Source: Erythrobacter crassostreae (GTDB lineage Bacteria > Pseudomonadota > Alphaproteobacteria > Sphingomonadales > Sphingomonadaceae). From it: a stretch of 64,000 nt of DNA. Below the pieces are notes generated by a model. It saw only the letters and a list, made by a program, of their open reading frames with translations, searched no databases and had not been told where the DNA came from. The translations under genes were made by a program, and so were the position numbers. Positions 53,417 to 62,118 of the stretch are shown here, one piece after another; positions within the stretch are counted from its first letter, which is position 1; every line of letters begins with the position of its first letter. Where the stretch lies: contig NZ_JAGSPC010000001.1 in assembly GCF_019204045.1 (NCBI RefSeq), positions 1,302,001-1,366,000 on the forward strand, given 5' to 3'.

Positions 53417-56341
53417 ATGAACCGTTTTAGCAAAGGCAATCTGCTTGCGGGTACTATCATGGCTGGTGCCATGGTTGCTACGCCAGCATATGCCCAGGAC
53501 CAAGAAGAGCCGGTAACCGTCGGCACCGATGGTTCGGCCGACGCCGGTGGTGAGAACTTAATCACTGTCACTGGCTCGCGCATTCAGCGCCGCAACGTTG
53601 AAACAGCTGCTCCAGTCGCAGTTGTTGATTCAGAAGAATTCGCACTTTCTGGTACGGTCAACGTTGAAAACGTAATCAACACCCTGCCGCAAGTTGTTCC
53701 GGGCACGACCTCGTTCTCGAACAACCCAGGTAACGGTACTGCCTCGCTGAACCTTCGTGGTCTCGGCGCGACACGTACCATGCTGCTGGTCAATGGCCGC
53801 CGCTGGATGTTCTATGATACCAACCAGATCACCGACTTGAACACCATCCCGCAGTTCCTTCTGGAATCTGTTGATGTTGTGACCGGCGGTGCTTCCGCTG
53901 TTTACGGTTCTGACGCCCTCGCAGGTGTTGTGAACTTCCGTCTTCGTGAAGTTGACGGCGTGGAAATCGGTGGTCAGTACGGTCTGACTGAGCGCGGCGA
54001 TGGCCGTCGCTATCAGATCCACGGTGCGATCGGCTCAAGCTTCGACGATGGTCGTGGTAACGTCACAGTATTCGGTGAGTACTTCAATCGTGACGAAATC
54101 TTCCAGGGCGATCGTACGTTCTCGAACTTCGCTCTTGGTGGTTCGCCGCTTCAGCAGCTTGGTTCTTCGCTTCCACCAGAAACACGTCTTCGCTACGATG
54201 GTGACGGTGATGTAACTGGTACTTCTTTCGAAGCTAACAGCGACCTTGCGATCTTCGGTACACCAGGTTCGCTTCGTGCGTACGAAACACCACGCGATCT
54301 GTATAACTACGCGCCGGTCAACTATCTGCAGCTTCCGCAAGAGCGGTATCTGCTTGGTGGTAACGCCAGCTACGAAGTTTCGGACGCTCTCGAATTCTAC
54401 ACGGAAGTTGCATACACCAACAACCGCGTCGATGCTGAGCTCGCTCCAACACCGATCCTCGTAAACACCTTCCTTGACATCGACTCGCTCGTTGCAAACG
54501 GCTTCATTGATGCCGGTACGGAAGCTGAACTGCGTCAACTCGATGCTTCTGAAACTGGTGCAGATGCCAACAACGGCACTGTCGATGTACAGATCCGTCG
54601 TCGTCTCGAAGAAGCTGGCGGTCGTCGTAACCTCGACGAACGTAATGCTTTCCGCATCGTAACCGGTGCACGTGGTGACATCACCGATTACCTGCAGTAC
54701 GATGCGTACTACATGTATTCGCGTACACGTAACGCTAACATCCAGCAGGGTAACGCGTCTGTTTCGCGCTTCACTGCTGCGGTAAACGGCACCGGTGATA
54801 CGCAGATCAACATTTTTGGTGCAGGCACGCTTACACCAGACATGGTCGATGTTTTCCGCATCCAAGCGCAAAACGGCGATATCTCTACTCTTGAAGTCGC
54901 TTCCGGCGTTCTCTCGGGTACATTCGGTGACTTCGCTCTTGGCGAAGCAGAGCCAGTCGCATTCGCGTTTGGTACTGAATACCGCGCTGTTAGCTCACGC
55001 TTCATCCCTGACGAGTTCCTCGCTTCGGGTGACGTTGCTGGCTTTAACGCTGGTGAGCCAACTGAAGGTGCTTACGACGTCACTGAATTCTTCGGTGAGG
55101 TTAACATTCCGTTTGAAACCGAAAGCGGTATCCGCTTTGAATTGAACGGTGCTGCACGTTATTCCGATTACTCGCTCGACACAGTCGGCGGTGTTTGGAC
55201 ATACGCTGGTGGCGCTCAGTTCCAGCCGATCCCTGACATCACGCTTCGTGGTCAGTATCAGCGCGCTGTTCGTGCACCAAACGTAGGTGAATTGTTCCAG
55301 GGTACAGCCATCGGCTTCCCAGGTGCCAACGATCCATGTGCGGGTGATGGCGGTGCAGGTAACGCTCCAACTCCTACCGGTGCGCTTCTCGCACTGTGTC
55401 AGGCGAACGGCGTTCCAGCTGGTAACATCGGTAACAACGCAGTTGTTCAGCCTGACGGCCAGATCGCTGCTTTGTTTGGTGGTAACCCGAACCTCGGTGA
55501 AGAAACTTCGGACAGCTACACCTTTGGTGTCGTGCTTCAGCCGTCGTTTATCCCTGGTCTGACGATCACAGCCGACTATTTCGACATCGTCGTAAAGGAC
55601 GCGATCACCACGATCAGCCTCGAGCAAGCTTTGGACCTCTGCTACAACCAGGCACAGGATCTGAACGACCCGCGCTGCGCTACCTTCGTTGGTACACGTG
55701 ACGCACAGGGTGCATTCAGCCGTGACAACCCACCTGTACTCGGTGGCGCGAACATCGCTGAATTCAGCACTTCGGGTATCGATCTTCAGGTGAACTACGG
55801 CACTTCGGTACCGTTCTCGCTGACTGGCGATGGCGACTCACGTTTCGACGTGTTGTTCCTTGGTACTTGGACAGAATCGAACGATACTCGTCCAGACGTA
55901 TCGGATCCTACGATTGTTGATCAGTGTGCCGGTCGCTTTGGCCTGACCTGTGATGATCCACAGGCTTCGTTCAAGTGGACTTCGCGCTTTAGCTGGACTG
56001 ACGGTCCTATGACCCTCTCGACCCGCTGGCGTCACCTGTCGGCAGTGAACGATGACACCGATGCGGACGACAACTTCGTCGAGCGTATCGATGCATATGA
56101 CCTCATCGACCTTACACTGTCGTTTGATGCTTCGGAAAACCTGACCGTCTCGGCTGGTGTCAACAACCTGTTTGACACATTGCCTTCGACACCGATTTTC
56201 GATGCGAATGGTCAAGTGATCAACGAGACGAACACGCTTCTCCTCGGTGACTTCAACAACGCTGAGCAGTCGAACACATACCCGAGCACATACGATGTTC
56301 TGGGTCGTGACTTCTTCGTTTCGGCACAGTTCCGCTTCTAA
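53417..56341 (+). CDS. TonB-dependent outer-membrane receptor (974 aa)
   Basis: A 974-residue TonB-dependent receptor. Signal peptide MNRFSKGNLLAGTIMAGAMVATPAYA, then the plug opening at ITVTGSRIQRRNVETAAPVAVV; LNLRGLGATRTMLLVNGRRW and VDVVTGGASAVYGSDALAGVVNF are plug motifs. The barrel ends in DFFVSAQFRF with terminal Phe. The class is the sphingomonad receptor type lacking an obvious TonB box at the mature N-terminus. AAGGGG precedes the ATG. Codon use is biased towards GGT, CGT and GTT, more than in neighbours, implying high expression. Not in an evident operon; a strong terminator follows. Substrate unknown. Confidence 0.94.
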   Translation: MNRFSKGNLLAGTIMAGAMVATPAYAQDQEEPVTVGTDGSADAGGENLITVTGSRIQRRNVETAAPVAVVDSEEFALSGTVNVENVINTLPQVVPGTTSFSNNPGNGTASLNLRGLGATRTMLLVNGRRWMFYDTNQITDLNTIPQFLLESVDVVTGGASAVYGSDALAGVVNFRLREVDGVEIGGQYGLTERGDGRRYQIHGAIGSSFDDGRGNVTVFGEYFNRDEIFQGDRTFSNFALGGSPLQQLGSSLPPETRLRYDGDGDVTGTSFEANSDLAIFGTPGSLRAYETPRDLYNYAPVNYLQLPQERYLLGGNASYEVSDALEFYTEVAYTNNRVDAELAPTPILVNTFLDIDSLVANGFIDAGTEAELRQLDASETGADANNGTVDVQIRRRLEEAGGRRNLDERNAFRIVTGARGDITDYLQYDAYYMYSRTRNANIQQGNASVSRFTAAVNGTGDTQINIFGAGTLTPDMVDVFRIQAQNGDISTLEVASGVLSGTFGDFALGEAEPVAFAFGTEYRAVSSRFIPDEFLASGDVAGFNAGEPTEGAYDVTEFFGEVNIPFETESGIRFELNGAARYSDYSLDTVGGVWTYAGGAQFQPIPDITLRGQYQRAVRAPNVGELFQGTAIGFPGANDPCAGDGGAGNAPTPTGALLALCQANGVPAGNIGNNAVVQPDGQIAALFGGNPNLGEETSDSYTFGVVLQPSFIPGLTITADYFDIVVKDAITTISLEQALDLCYNQAQDLNDPRCATFVGTRDAQGAFSRDNPPVLGGANIAEFSTSGIDLQVNYGTSVPFSLTGDGDSRFDVLFLGTWTESNDTRPDVSDPTIVDQCAGRFGLTCDDPQASFKWTSRFSWTDGPMTLSTRWRHLSAVNDDTDADDNFVERIDAYDLIDLTLSFDASENLTVSAGVNNLFDTLPSTPIFDANGQVINETNTLLLGDFNNAEQSNTYPSTYDVLGRDFFVSAQFRF

Positions 56342-56383
56342 TCAGATTGGTGTCCCCGGCCTCGGTCGGCGACACAATCGAAC

Positions 56384-56420
56384 AAAAGGGCGCCAGACTT
56401 TTGGTCTGGCGCCCTTTTTG
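56384..56420. terminator. Bidirectional terminator, receptor / methyltransferase
   Basis: A 15-bp hairpin AAAAGGGCGCCAGAC / GTCTGGCGCCCTTTT with a 5-base loop (TTTTG), flanked by A and T runs. Confidence 0.88.
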
Positions 56421-56477
56421 TATTTTTATCAGATGTCCGAAATGCTTCGCCTACCTAACCGGCAAGGCAACTAGACC

Positions 56478-57407
56478 CTATTCAAAGCGCACGAAGTCCG
56501 CGAATTCTCTTCCGTTCTCTTCTTTTAGAGATCGTGTCTCAGCCAAGTTCAGGTTCTTTTTCGCAAAGTGATCTACAATGGTCTGGCGACCATCGGCGGT
56601 CGCGCAGGCCCCGGAAAGAGACTTGATCCGGCCAAGTTCATTCTTTGCGTGCCCTTCTATTGTGGCAATCGTTTCGACAATTGAACCAACGCCGGACTTA
56701 CGCCCCATAAGGCAGGTCCTGCGGATCGCTTCGGGGATTTCCCACGCGGGAGACTGCTGACCGAATTTCTCGGCGCCTTTCTGCGCGATCTTTCCGGCGA
56801 ACTCCGCCGCCTTGTCTATTGCTGAGGGGCCTTTCTTGAGGGCCGTCTTCACTTTACGCGCAACCGCTTTCTCTTTGAGCGGCCAAAGCAATTCATCACG
56901 CCGCTGACGATTGTGCTCAAGGATCGGCCCGTCGCCGCGGTGCATGATCAGGCCGACCTTGCCGCCTTCCGCAAGCACACGGGCAATCTCTGCCGTCACC
57001 CTGGGGACATCACCATATTCAAAGCCAAACTGGCTGACGACAGCATCAAATACGCTGGCCGCAAATGGCAGTTCTTCCATCGCAATGCCGCTGCGGGTTT
57101 CGGTTCCTGTTGGCGGCATGGGGAGCGTCGGTGAAAGATCGACGCCGGTTAACGCCAGATCGGGACGTTTGCTGCGCATCCATGCGAGAACGCGCCCGTC
57201 GCCGGTTGCGAGGTCCAGCACTTTTGCGCCTTGCGGCAGACATTCGGCAAGCTCGTGCCAGATGCCTGATTGCGCTTGCTCGATAGCAGCCCAGCGCTGC
57301 GGCAAGCATCCTCCGCCTTCGCCGCTTGTATTGCCGCGTGCATTCAGCGCCCAAAAATCGCCCCAAGCATCCTGCGATTGCCCGGCATTTGTTGGCAATG
57401 TGCTCAT
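56478..57407 (-). CDS. Class I SAM-dependent methyltransferase
   Basis: A 309-residue methyltransferase. The SAM-binding motif I is VLDLATGDGRVLAWM near residues 63-77, with the acidic post-I residue in LTGVDLSP. FDAVVSQFGFEYGDVPRVTAEIARVLAEGGKVGLIMH is the typical UbiE/BioC-like motif II-III region. The C-terminal ~120 residues are a Lys-rich helical extension (KVKTALKKGPSAIDKAAEFAGK) absent from minimal enzymes. Start at ATG 57407 overlaps the previous stop (ATGA), making it the last gene of a three-gene operon. Substrate unknown; it could act on a small molecule or the product of the two oxygenases. Confidence 0.85.
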   Translation of the reverse strand: MSTLPTNAGQSQDAWGDFWALNARGNTSGEGGGCLPQRWAAIEQAQSGIWHELAECLPQGAKVLDLATGDGRVLAWMRSKRPDLALTGVDLSPTLPMPPTGTETRSGIAMEELPFAASVFDAVVSQFGFEYGDVPRVTAEIARVLAEGGKVGLIMHRGDGPILEHNRQRRDELLWPLKEKAVARKVKTALKKGPSAIDKAAEFAGKIAQKGAEKFGQQSPAWEIPEAIRRTCLMGRKSGVGSIVETIATIEGHAKNELGRIKSLSGACATADGRQTIVDHFAKKNLNLAETRSLKEENGREFADFVRFE

Positions 57408-59107
57408 TTCAGGCGGGACTTTCTTTGGCTTACAACATCAAAGGCAACGGTCATGCGCTCTGACGAGGTGAAGGGTGTGGTTCCGTGATACAATGTACTC
57501 GGGAAAAGCGCGAGATGTCCGGGTATTGGCTGGATCGTCCTTACCGGATCAAGATCGAGGCTCAGATCAGGCGGCGGCCGGCCAACTTCGAGACAACCAT
57601 TGTGTGCGCCCTCATCGGTGCTGTCTTCTGGTACGATCAGGTATAGCGCCGAGGATACGATCCCCTTTGGGTGGATGTGCGAGGTATGAAAATCGCCACC
57701 TCCGGTCAGCCGTACCGACCATGAACCGTCAAATTTCCATGCAGCTTTGCTGTGGCGAAGCAGCGGGTGCTTTTCGTCACGCTTGGGCAGGTTTTCGCGA
57801 TAGGATTCCATTGTGCGCGCAATGGCATCGCGAAGCTCGCGGATCACCGGCTCCATACGGTGGAATAGGATACCCCGTGTCTGAGTGCCCCCGCGGAGGC
57901 TTTGACCGAGCGGCATGGCCGAATGCGTATGCAATTCGCGCAAGAACGCGGTGCTGCGCTCGATAAGACCGTCTGCCCCTTCGAGCGGGAGGAATTGGAC
58001 CAGCCCGTCTTGCGCATGCAGCCACTCGGCACGATCATCGCCGGCCAGCCGCCACACGATCCCGCGCAGCGCCCACGCCGCTATGTCCCACTGGTTCGCA
58101 ATCAATGCCTTGTCGAGCAGATGCTCTGCGGCCTCAAGATCGTGCTTTCTAAGCCTGTGCCGCGCTTCATTGAGAAAGCGCAGCGGACTTTCATTAATCA
58201 AAGCCGCAAATATCGCCTCGGCGCGGTCCCAATCGCCTGCTGTCCCGCTATGCACGGCCTCTAGCAGGGCGAAGTGGTCGATCTGAGGAAACCGTTTGCG
58301 CGCCTGTGCCGCAATGTCAGCGGCCTCGTTTGCCCGGTCCAGACCGGACAGGACATCGCAATGCGCGGCGGGAATATTTGGGTCTTGGGGGAGTTTCGCT
58401 GCTGCGTCGGCAAAATGCGCGGCAAAGTCGGCATCGCCAGCCGCCAGCCGCATTTGGGCCAGAAAAGACTGGCCCGGAAGATAGGCGGGGCCTTGCTCTG
58501 CGATCTGACTCGCAACAGTCATCGCCCCTTTCGTATCGCCAGACACGTCCAAAGCGTTCGCCTTACCCAGCCAGATATCCGCGTCTCCTGGGTTTACGGA
58601 AATGGCCTGATCGAATCGGAGCAGCGCGTCAGCTTCGCCGCGCTCCAATGCTATTCGTGCGCGTCCATGCAGAGCGCGCGGGTGACGCGGATCAAGCGAT
58701 AACGCCGAGTCATACCATTCGGCGGCCTCGTCAAGCTGGCCCAGCTCCTTATGTGAAAGGGCGCGGATGCTGGCGTATCGTATCACATTTCGACCAGCGT
58801 CCTCGTGTTTGCTTAGACGATCAACAACATCATCATGCCGGCCAAGTTGTTGCAGGGCGATAGCGTGATCGAGCGTGTAATCGAGGTGGCCTGGCACGCG
58901 CTTGGCGGCGGCTTCAAAATGCTTCGCTGCGGCTTTCGCATCGCCTGCCTTCAGCGCCAGATTTCCGCTCGTGTGGGCTAGGGCTCCGTCGCGTGGATTG
59001 GCGCGAAGCGCTGCTTTCGCAATCGCGCGGGCCTCTTCGAGATCGCCTGATTGCATCGCCATTTGGATACGCGACTGCACTTGATGCGGGGAAAGCCCGG
59101 CCTTCAT
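57404..59107 (-). CDS. TPR protein with C-terminal 2OG-Fe(II) oxygenase domain
   Basis: A 567-residue protein. The N-terminal ~370 residues are TPR-type helical repeats (LEEARAIAKAALRANPRDGALAHTSG, AKHFEAAAKRVPGHLDYTLDHAIALQQLG). The C-terminus (about 460-567) has a putative 2OG-Fe(II) oxygenase fold: H477-x-H479 in HTSHIHPKG, H541 in TLYHGTTPF and Arg551 in SSERMTVAFD, matching the His-x-(His/Asp)...His...Arg pattern of PF13759. TPR-fused prolyl-hydroxylase-like proteins probably bind a protein or peptide partner and hydroxylate it or a bound metabolite. ATG 59107 overlaps the upstream stop, and the stop overlaps the methyltransferase start (both ATGA). Confidence 0.85.
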   Translation of the reverse strand: MKAGLSPHQVQSRIQMAMQSGDLEEARAIAKAALRANPRDGALAHTSGNLALKAGDAKAAAKHFEAAAKRVPGHLDYTLDHAIALQQLGRHDDVVDRLSKHEDAGRNVIRYASIRALSHKELGQLDEAAEWYDSALSLDPRHPRALHGRARIALERGEADALLRFDQAISVNPGDADIWLGKANALDVSGDTKGAMTVASQIAEQGPAYLPGQSFLAQMRLAAGDADFAAHFADAAAKLPQDPNIPAAHCDVLSGLDRANEAADIAAQARKRFPQIDHFALLEAVHSGTAGDWDRAEAIFAALINESPLRFLNEARHRLRKHDLEAAEHLLDKALIANQWDIAAWALRGIVWRLAGDDRAEWLHAQDGLVQFLPLEGADGLIERSTAFLRELHTHSAMPLGQSLRGGTQTRGILFHRMEPVIRELRDAIARTMESYRENLPKRDEKHPLLRHSKAAWKFDGSWSVRLTGGGDFHTSHIHPKGIVSSALYLIVPEDSTDEGAHNGCLEVGRPPPDLSLDLDPVRTIQPIPGHLALFPSTLYHGTTPFTSSERMTVAFDVVSQRKSRLK

Positions 59108-59835
59108 TGCGAGCGCAGCCACCCCGTCACAGCCATTCGGCCAACCGGAGCGAAAGGCGGCACATAGCTGACCATGTGGGATTGCGGCACGCGGAACAGG
59201 TTGAGGGCGTTGAAACGCGGGCGGAACCCTTCAACCACGTCGCCATCATCATCCAAAAACAACAGATAGCCACCCCAATCCGGATGCCAGTCAGGCGGGG
59301 CAAAGTTCAGCACATAGGCAACTTCCCACCCTTCGGCGACATGGCTGTCAATATGGCGGCCGAGATAGTGATTGCGGGCAAACAAGGTTGCTTGGCCATC
59401 GGCCTTCACCAAGGCATCGATGCCGGTTACATCGCGGGCAAGGCCGAGGAAGTCCGGTGCATTTAGGTGCTCAATCAACACTTCATGCGGGCCGCCGGGA
59501 TCAAGGCCTTCCTGAACAGCGGTCAAGATCGGGTAATGCGCAAAGCGAAAACCATATTCGCCGCGAGACGAGTTTCGCGCAGCCTCATTGGCCGCCTCGT
59601 TGATTTCTTGCTGACCCTCCGGCGTACGCATCGCTTCTACGGGGAAACTTTGGCGGTTTTCATCGCCTGCACCTGTCGCCATGCCCCACGGTGTTTCGTT
59701 GGTAAGCACGTTCAGGATTTCTTGCGCGGCTTCTTGCGTCAGCACATCGCGGACCTGCACGCGGCCCGTCTCTGCAAATCGTTTTGCGAGCGCGGCGCGG
59801 TCAAGCGCGGGATTGAGTTCAAACAGGGTCTTCAT
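59104..59835 (-). CDS. 2OG-Fe(II) oxygenase
   Basis: A 243-residue oxygenase of the prolyl-4-hydroxylase-like (PF13640) type. The iron triad is H161-x-D163 (LGRHIDSHVAE) and H220 (VPQSHMVSYV), with the 2OG-binding Arg233 in PVGRMAVTGWLRSQ. The N-terminal part (about 1-110) is helical and contains AQEILNVLTNETPWGM. The chosen ATG 59835 gives MKTLFELNPALDRAALAKRF; the frame continues upstream to 59988 but those residues look non-coding. First gene of the operon; the stop overlaps the TPR-oxygenase start (ATGA). Substrate unknown, but a protein or peptide side chain is likely. Confidence 0.82.
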   Translation of the reverse strand: MKTLFELNPALDRAALAKRFAETGRVQVRDVLTQEAAQEILNVLTNETPWGMATGAGDENRQSFPVEAMRTPEGQQEINEAANEAARNSSRGEYGFRFAHYPILTAVQEGLDPGGPHEVLIEHLNAPDFLGLARDVTGIDALVKADGQATLFARNHYLGRHIDSHVAEGWEVAYVLNFAPPDWHPDWGGYLLFLDDDGDVVEGFRPRFNALNLFRVPQSHMVSYVPPFAPVGRMAVTGWLRSQ

Positions 59836-60016
59836 TTCGCCATCATCCGTAGCCAGACCATACGGGAATAAGCAAGCCTTTGGGAGAGTCATAGCTTGCC
59901 GTAACGGCAAGTTGCACCGGCCTGCATTGAGCAGCAATTCACCCATTGATTTGCCACGCGCGCTCACATAGTCAGTGGCAAAGAGCAACGTTTACGTAAA
60001 CGAGAGGATACCCCAA

Positions 60017-61189
60017 ATGGCCACAGCCTATATCGTCGACGCCGTGCGTACTGCTGGAGGCCGCCGTGGTGGTCGTCTTGCTGGCGTTCACCCAGTCGAC
60101 CTGCTCGCCAAATCGCTTGATGCGATTGTGGAACGTAGCGGAGTCGATCCGGCTGCAATCGATGATGTTGTTGCAGGCTGCGTTTCGCAGGCTGGTGAAC
60201 AAGCCGGACAAGTAGGTCGAATGGCCGTTCTCGCATCGAAACTTCTTCCCCAATCGACCCCGGCGGTTTCAATTGATCGCCAGTGCGGTTCTTCGCAGCA
60301 GGCGATCCAGTTCGCCGCGCAAGCCGTGATGAGCGGCACGCAGGACGTTGTCATTGCGTGCGGCGTGGAAAGCATGTCTCGCGTGCCAATGGGCAGCAAT
60401 ATGACGCTCCACATGAAAGAGGGGCTGGGCAATTACATGTCGCCCGGCGTTATGGAGAAGTATCCCGGCGTCCAATTCAGCCAGTTTATGGGCGCACAAA
60501 TGATCGCCGATAAGCATGACTTTTCAAAGGATCAGCTCGACGCTTTCGCATTCGAAAGCCACAAACGCGCAATCGCCGCCACCGAAGCGGGCGCATTTGC
60601 CGACGAGATTGTGCCGGTTGAAATCGAAACGCCTGAGGGTACAGAGATGCACACAATCGATGAAGGCATCCGTTTCGACGCGACGCTTGAAGGGATTGCG
60701 GGCGTGAAGCTTCTCGCGCCCGATGGCAAGATTACAGCCGCCAGCGCCAGCCAAATCTGTGATGGATCATCGGCGGTGCTGGTTGTGTCCGAAGAAGCGC
60801 TGAAGAAATACGGCCTTACCCCGATGGCGCGTATCCACAACCTGACAGTGACGGCTGGCGATCCCGTGATCATGCTCGAAGAGCCTCTGTTCGCGACCGA
60901 TAAAGCGTTGGAGCGGGCGGGCCTCAAAATCGACGATATTGATTTGTATGAGGTCAACGAAGCGTTTGCGCCGGTACCGATGGCTTGGCTTAAACATACC
61001 GGAGCCGATCCGGAGAAACTCAACGTGCATGGCGGCGCGATTGCGCTGGGCCATCCGCTGGGCGCATCGGGCACGAAATTGATGGCGACTCTGGTCCACG
61101 GATTGAAACGCCACGGCAAGAAATACGGCCTGCAAACGATGTGCGAAGGCGGCGGCGTCGCCAACGTGACTATTGTCGAGTCGGTCTAA
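60017..61189 (+). CDS. Acetyl-CoA C-acyltransferase (thiolase)
   Basis: A 390-residue thiolase. The acylated Cys lies in SIDRQCGSSQQA near residue 89, the His in GGAIALGHPLGASG near 347 and the second Cys in MCEGGGVAN near 378. ATG 60017 has GAGAGG upstream; a longer frame from 59975 is not supported. Degradative thiolases cleave 3-ketoacyl-CoA to acetyl-CoA plus a shortened acyl-CoA. It is followed in close succession by an SDR and two acyl-CoA dehydrogenases, a beta-oxidation-type set lacking a visible enoyl-CoA hydratase. Confidence 0.94.
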   Translation: MATAYIVDAVRTAGGRRGGRLAGVHPVDLLAKSLDAIVERSGVDPAAIDDVVAGCVSQAGEQAGQVGRMAVLASKLLPQSTPAVSIDRQCGSSQQAIQFAAQAVMSGTQDVVIACGVESMSRVPMGSNMTLHMKEGLGNYMSPGVMEKYPGVQFSQFMGAQMIADKHDFSKDQLDAFAFESHKRAIAATEAGAFADEIVPVEIETPEGTEMHTIDEGIRFDATLEGIAGVKLLAPDGKITAASASQICDGSSAVLVVSEEALKKYGLTPMARIHNLTVTAGDPVIMLEEPLFATDKALERAGLKIDDIDLYEVNEAFAPVPMAWLKHTGADPEKLNVHGGAIALGHPLGASGTKLMATLVHGLKRHGKKYGLQTMCEGGGVANVTIVESV

Positions 61190-61218
61190 ACCCAATTCAA
61201 ATCTGAGAGGAAAACCCC

Positions 61219-62004
61219 ATGGAAGTATCAGCAAACACTCCGGCCGTCGTCACTGGCGGCGCATCCGGCCTCGGCGCGGCAACCGCACGCGCATTGGCAG
61301 CGAAAGGCGCGAAAGTCGCGATCTTCGACATGAACGAAGAAAAGGGCGAAGCCATGGCTGCCGAAATTGGCGGCGTGTTCTGCAAGGTCAACGTGACCAG
61401 CGATGAAGACGTGGATGCAGGCTTCGCCAAAGCGCGCGAAGCCCACGGACAAGAGCGCATCCTTGTGAACTGCGCCGGTATCGGCAACGCGATCAAAACC
61501 GCCAGCCGCGACAAACAAACCGGCGAGATCAAGCACTTCCCGATTTCGGCATTCGATTTTGTCATTCAGGTCAATCTGATCGGCACATTCCGTTGCATCG
61601 CCAAATCGGCGGCTGGCATGATGAGCCTCGATCCGATCAACGAAGAAGGCGCACGCGGCGCAATGGTCAACACCGCTTCGGTGGCAGCTGAAGACGGACA
61701 AATCGGCCAAGCGGCATACTCTGCATCCAAAGGCGGCGTTGTCGGCATGACCCTGCCAATCGCGCGCGATCTGATGCGCGAAGGCATCCGTGTGAACACC
61801 ATCCTGCCGGGTATCTTTGAAACCCCGCTGATGAACGCTGCACCGCCGCAAGTGAAAGAAGCGCTGGCCGCGTCGGTTCCATTCCCGAAACGTCTGGGCA
61901 ATCCGGATGAGTATGCGAAGCTCGCGATGTGCATGATCGAAACCGGATATTTCAACGGCGAAGACGTGCGTCTCGATGGTGCTATCCGCATGGCGCCGCG
62001 GTAA
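61219..62004 (+). CDS. SDR, 3-hydroxyacyl-CoA dehydrogenase type II-like
   Basis: A 261-residue NAD-dependent SDR. TGGASGLG at 12-19 is the cofactor motif, IFDMNEEK has the Asp favouring NAD over NADP, NCAGIG replaces NNAG near 85, and the catalytic Ser and Y-x-x-x-K are in NTASVAAEDGQIGQAAYSASKGGV. The pattern strongly resembles HSD17B10 / type II 3-hydroxyacyl-CoA dehydrogenases, which act on short and branched acyl-CoAs and on steroids. Begins 29 bases after the thiolase stop. Confidence 0.9.
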   Translation: MEVSANTPAVVTGGASGLGAATARALAAKGAKVAIFDMNEEKGEAMAAEIGGVFCKVNVTSDEDVDAGFAKAREAHGQERILVNCAGIGNAIKTASRDKQTGEIKHFPISAFDFVIQVNLIGTFRCIAKSAAGMMSLDPINEEGARGAMVNTASVAAEDGQIGQAAYSASKGGVVGMTLPIARDLMREGIRVNTILPGIFETPLMNAAPPQVKEALAASVPFPKRLGNPDEYAKLAMCMIETGYFNGEDVRLDGAIRMAPR

Positions 62005-62013
62005 ATTTTTCAG

Positions 62014-62041
62014 GGCCGCGCTTGGACAAAGCGCGGCCTTT
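62014..62041 (+). terminator. Terminator or attenuator after the SDR gene
   Basis: A 10-bp hairpin GGCCGCGCTT / AAGCGCGGCC with a 5-base loop and a short T run. It may reduce transcription into the acyl-CoA dehydrogenases. Confidence 0.6.
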
Positions 62042-62118
62042 CCAGCATCCAATCGGACGCTGGACACGTATTTGCTTGAGCAATCAAGCAACCAATCGAC
62101 CCTCTAGGAGAGAGCCCC

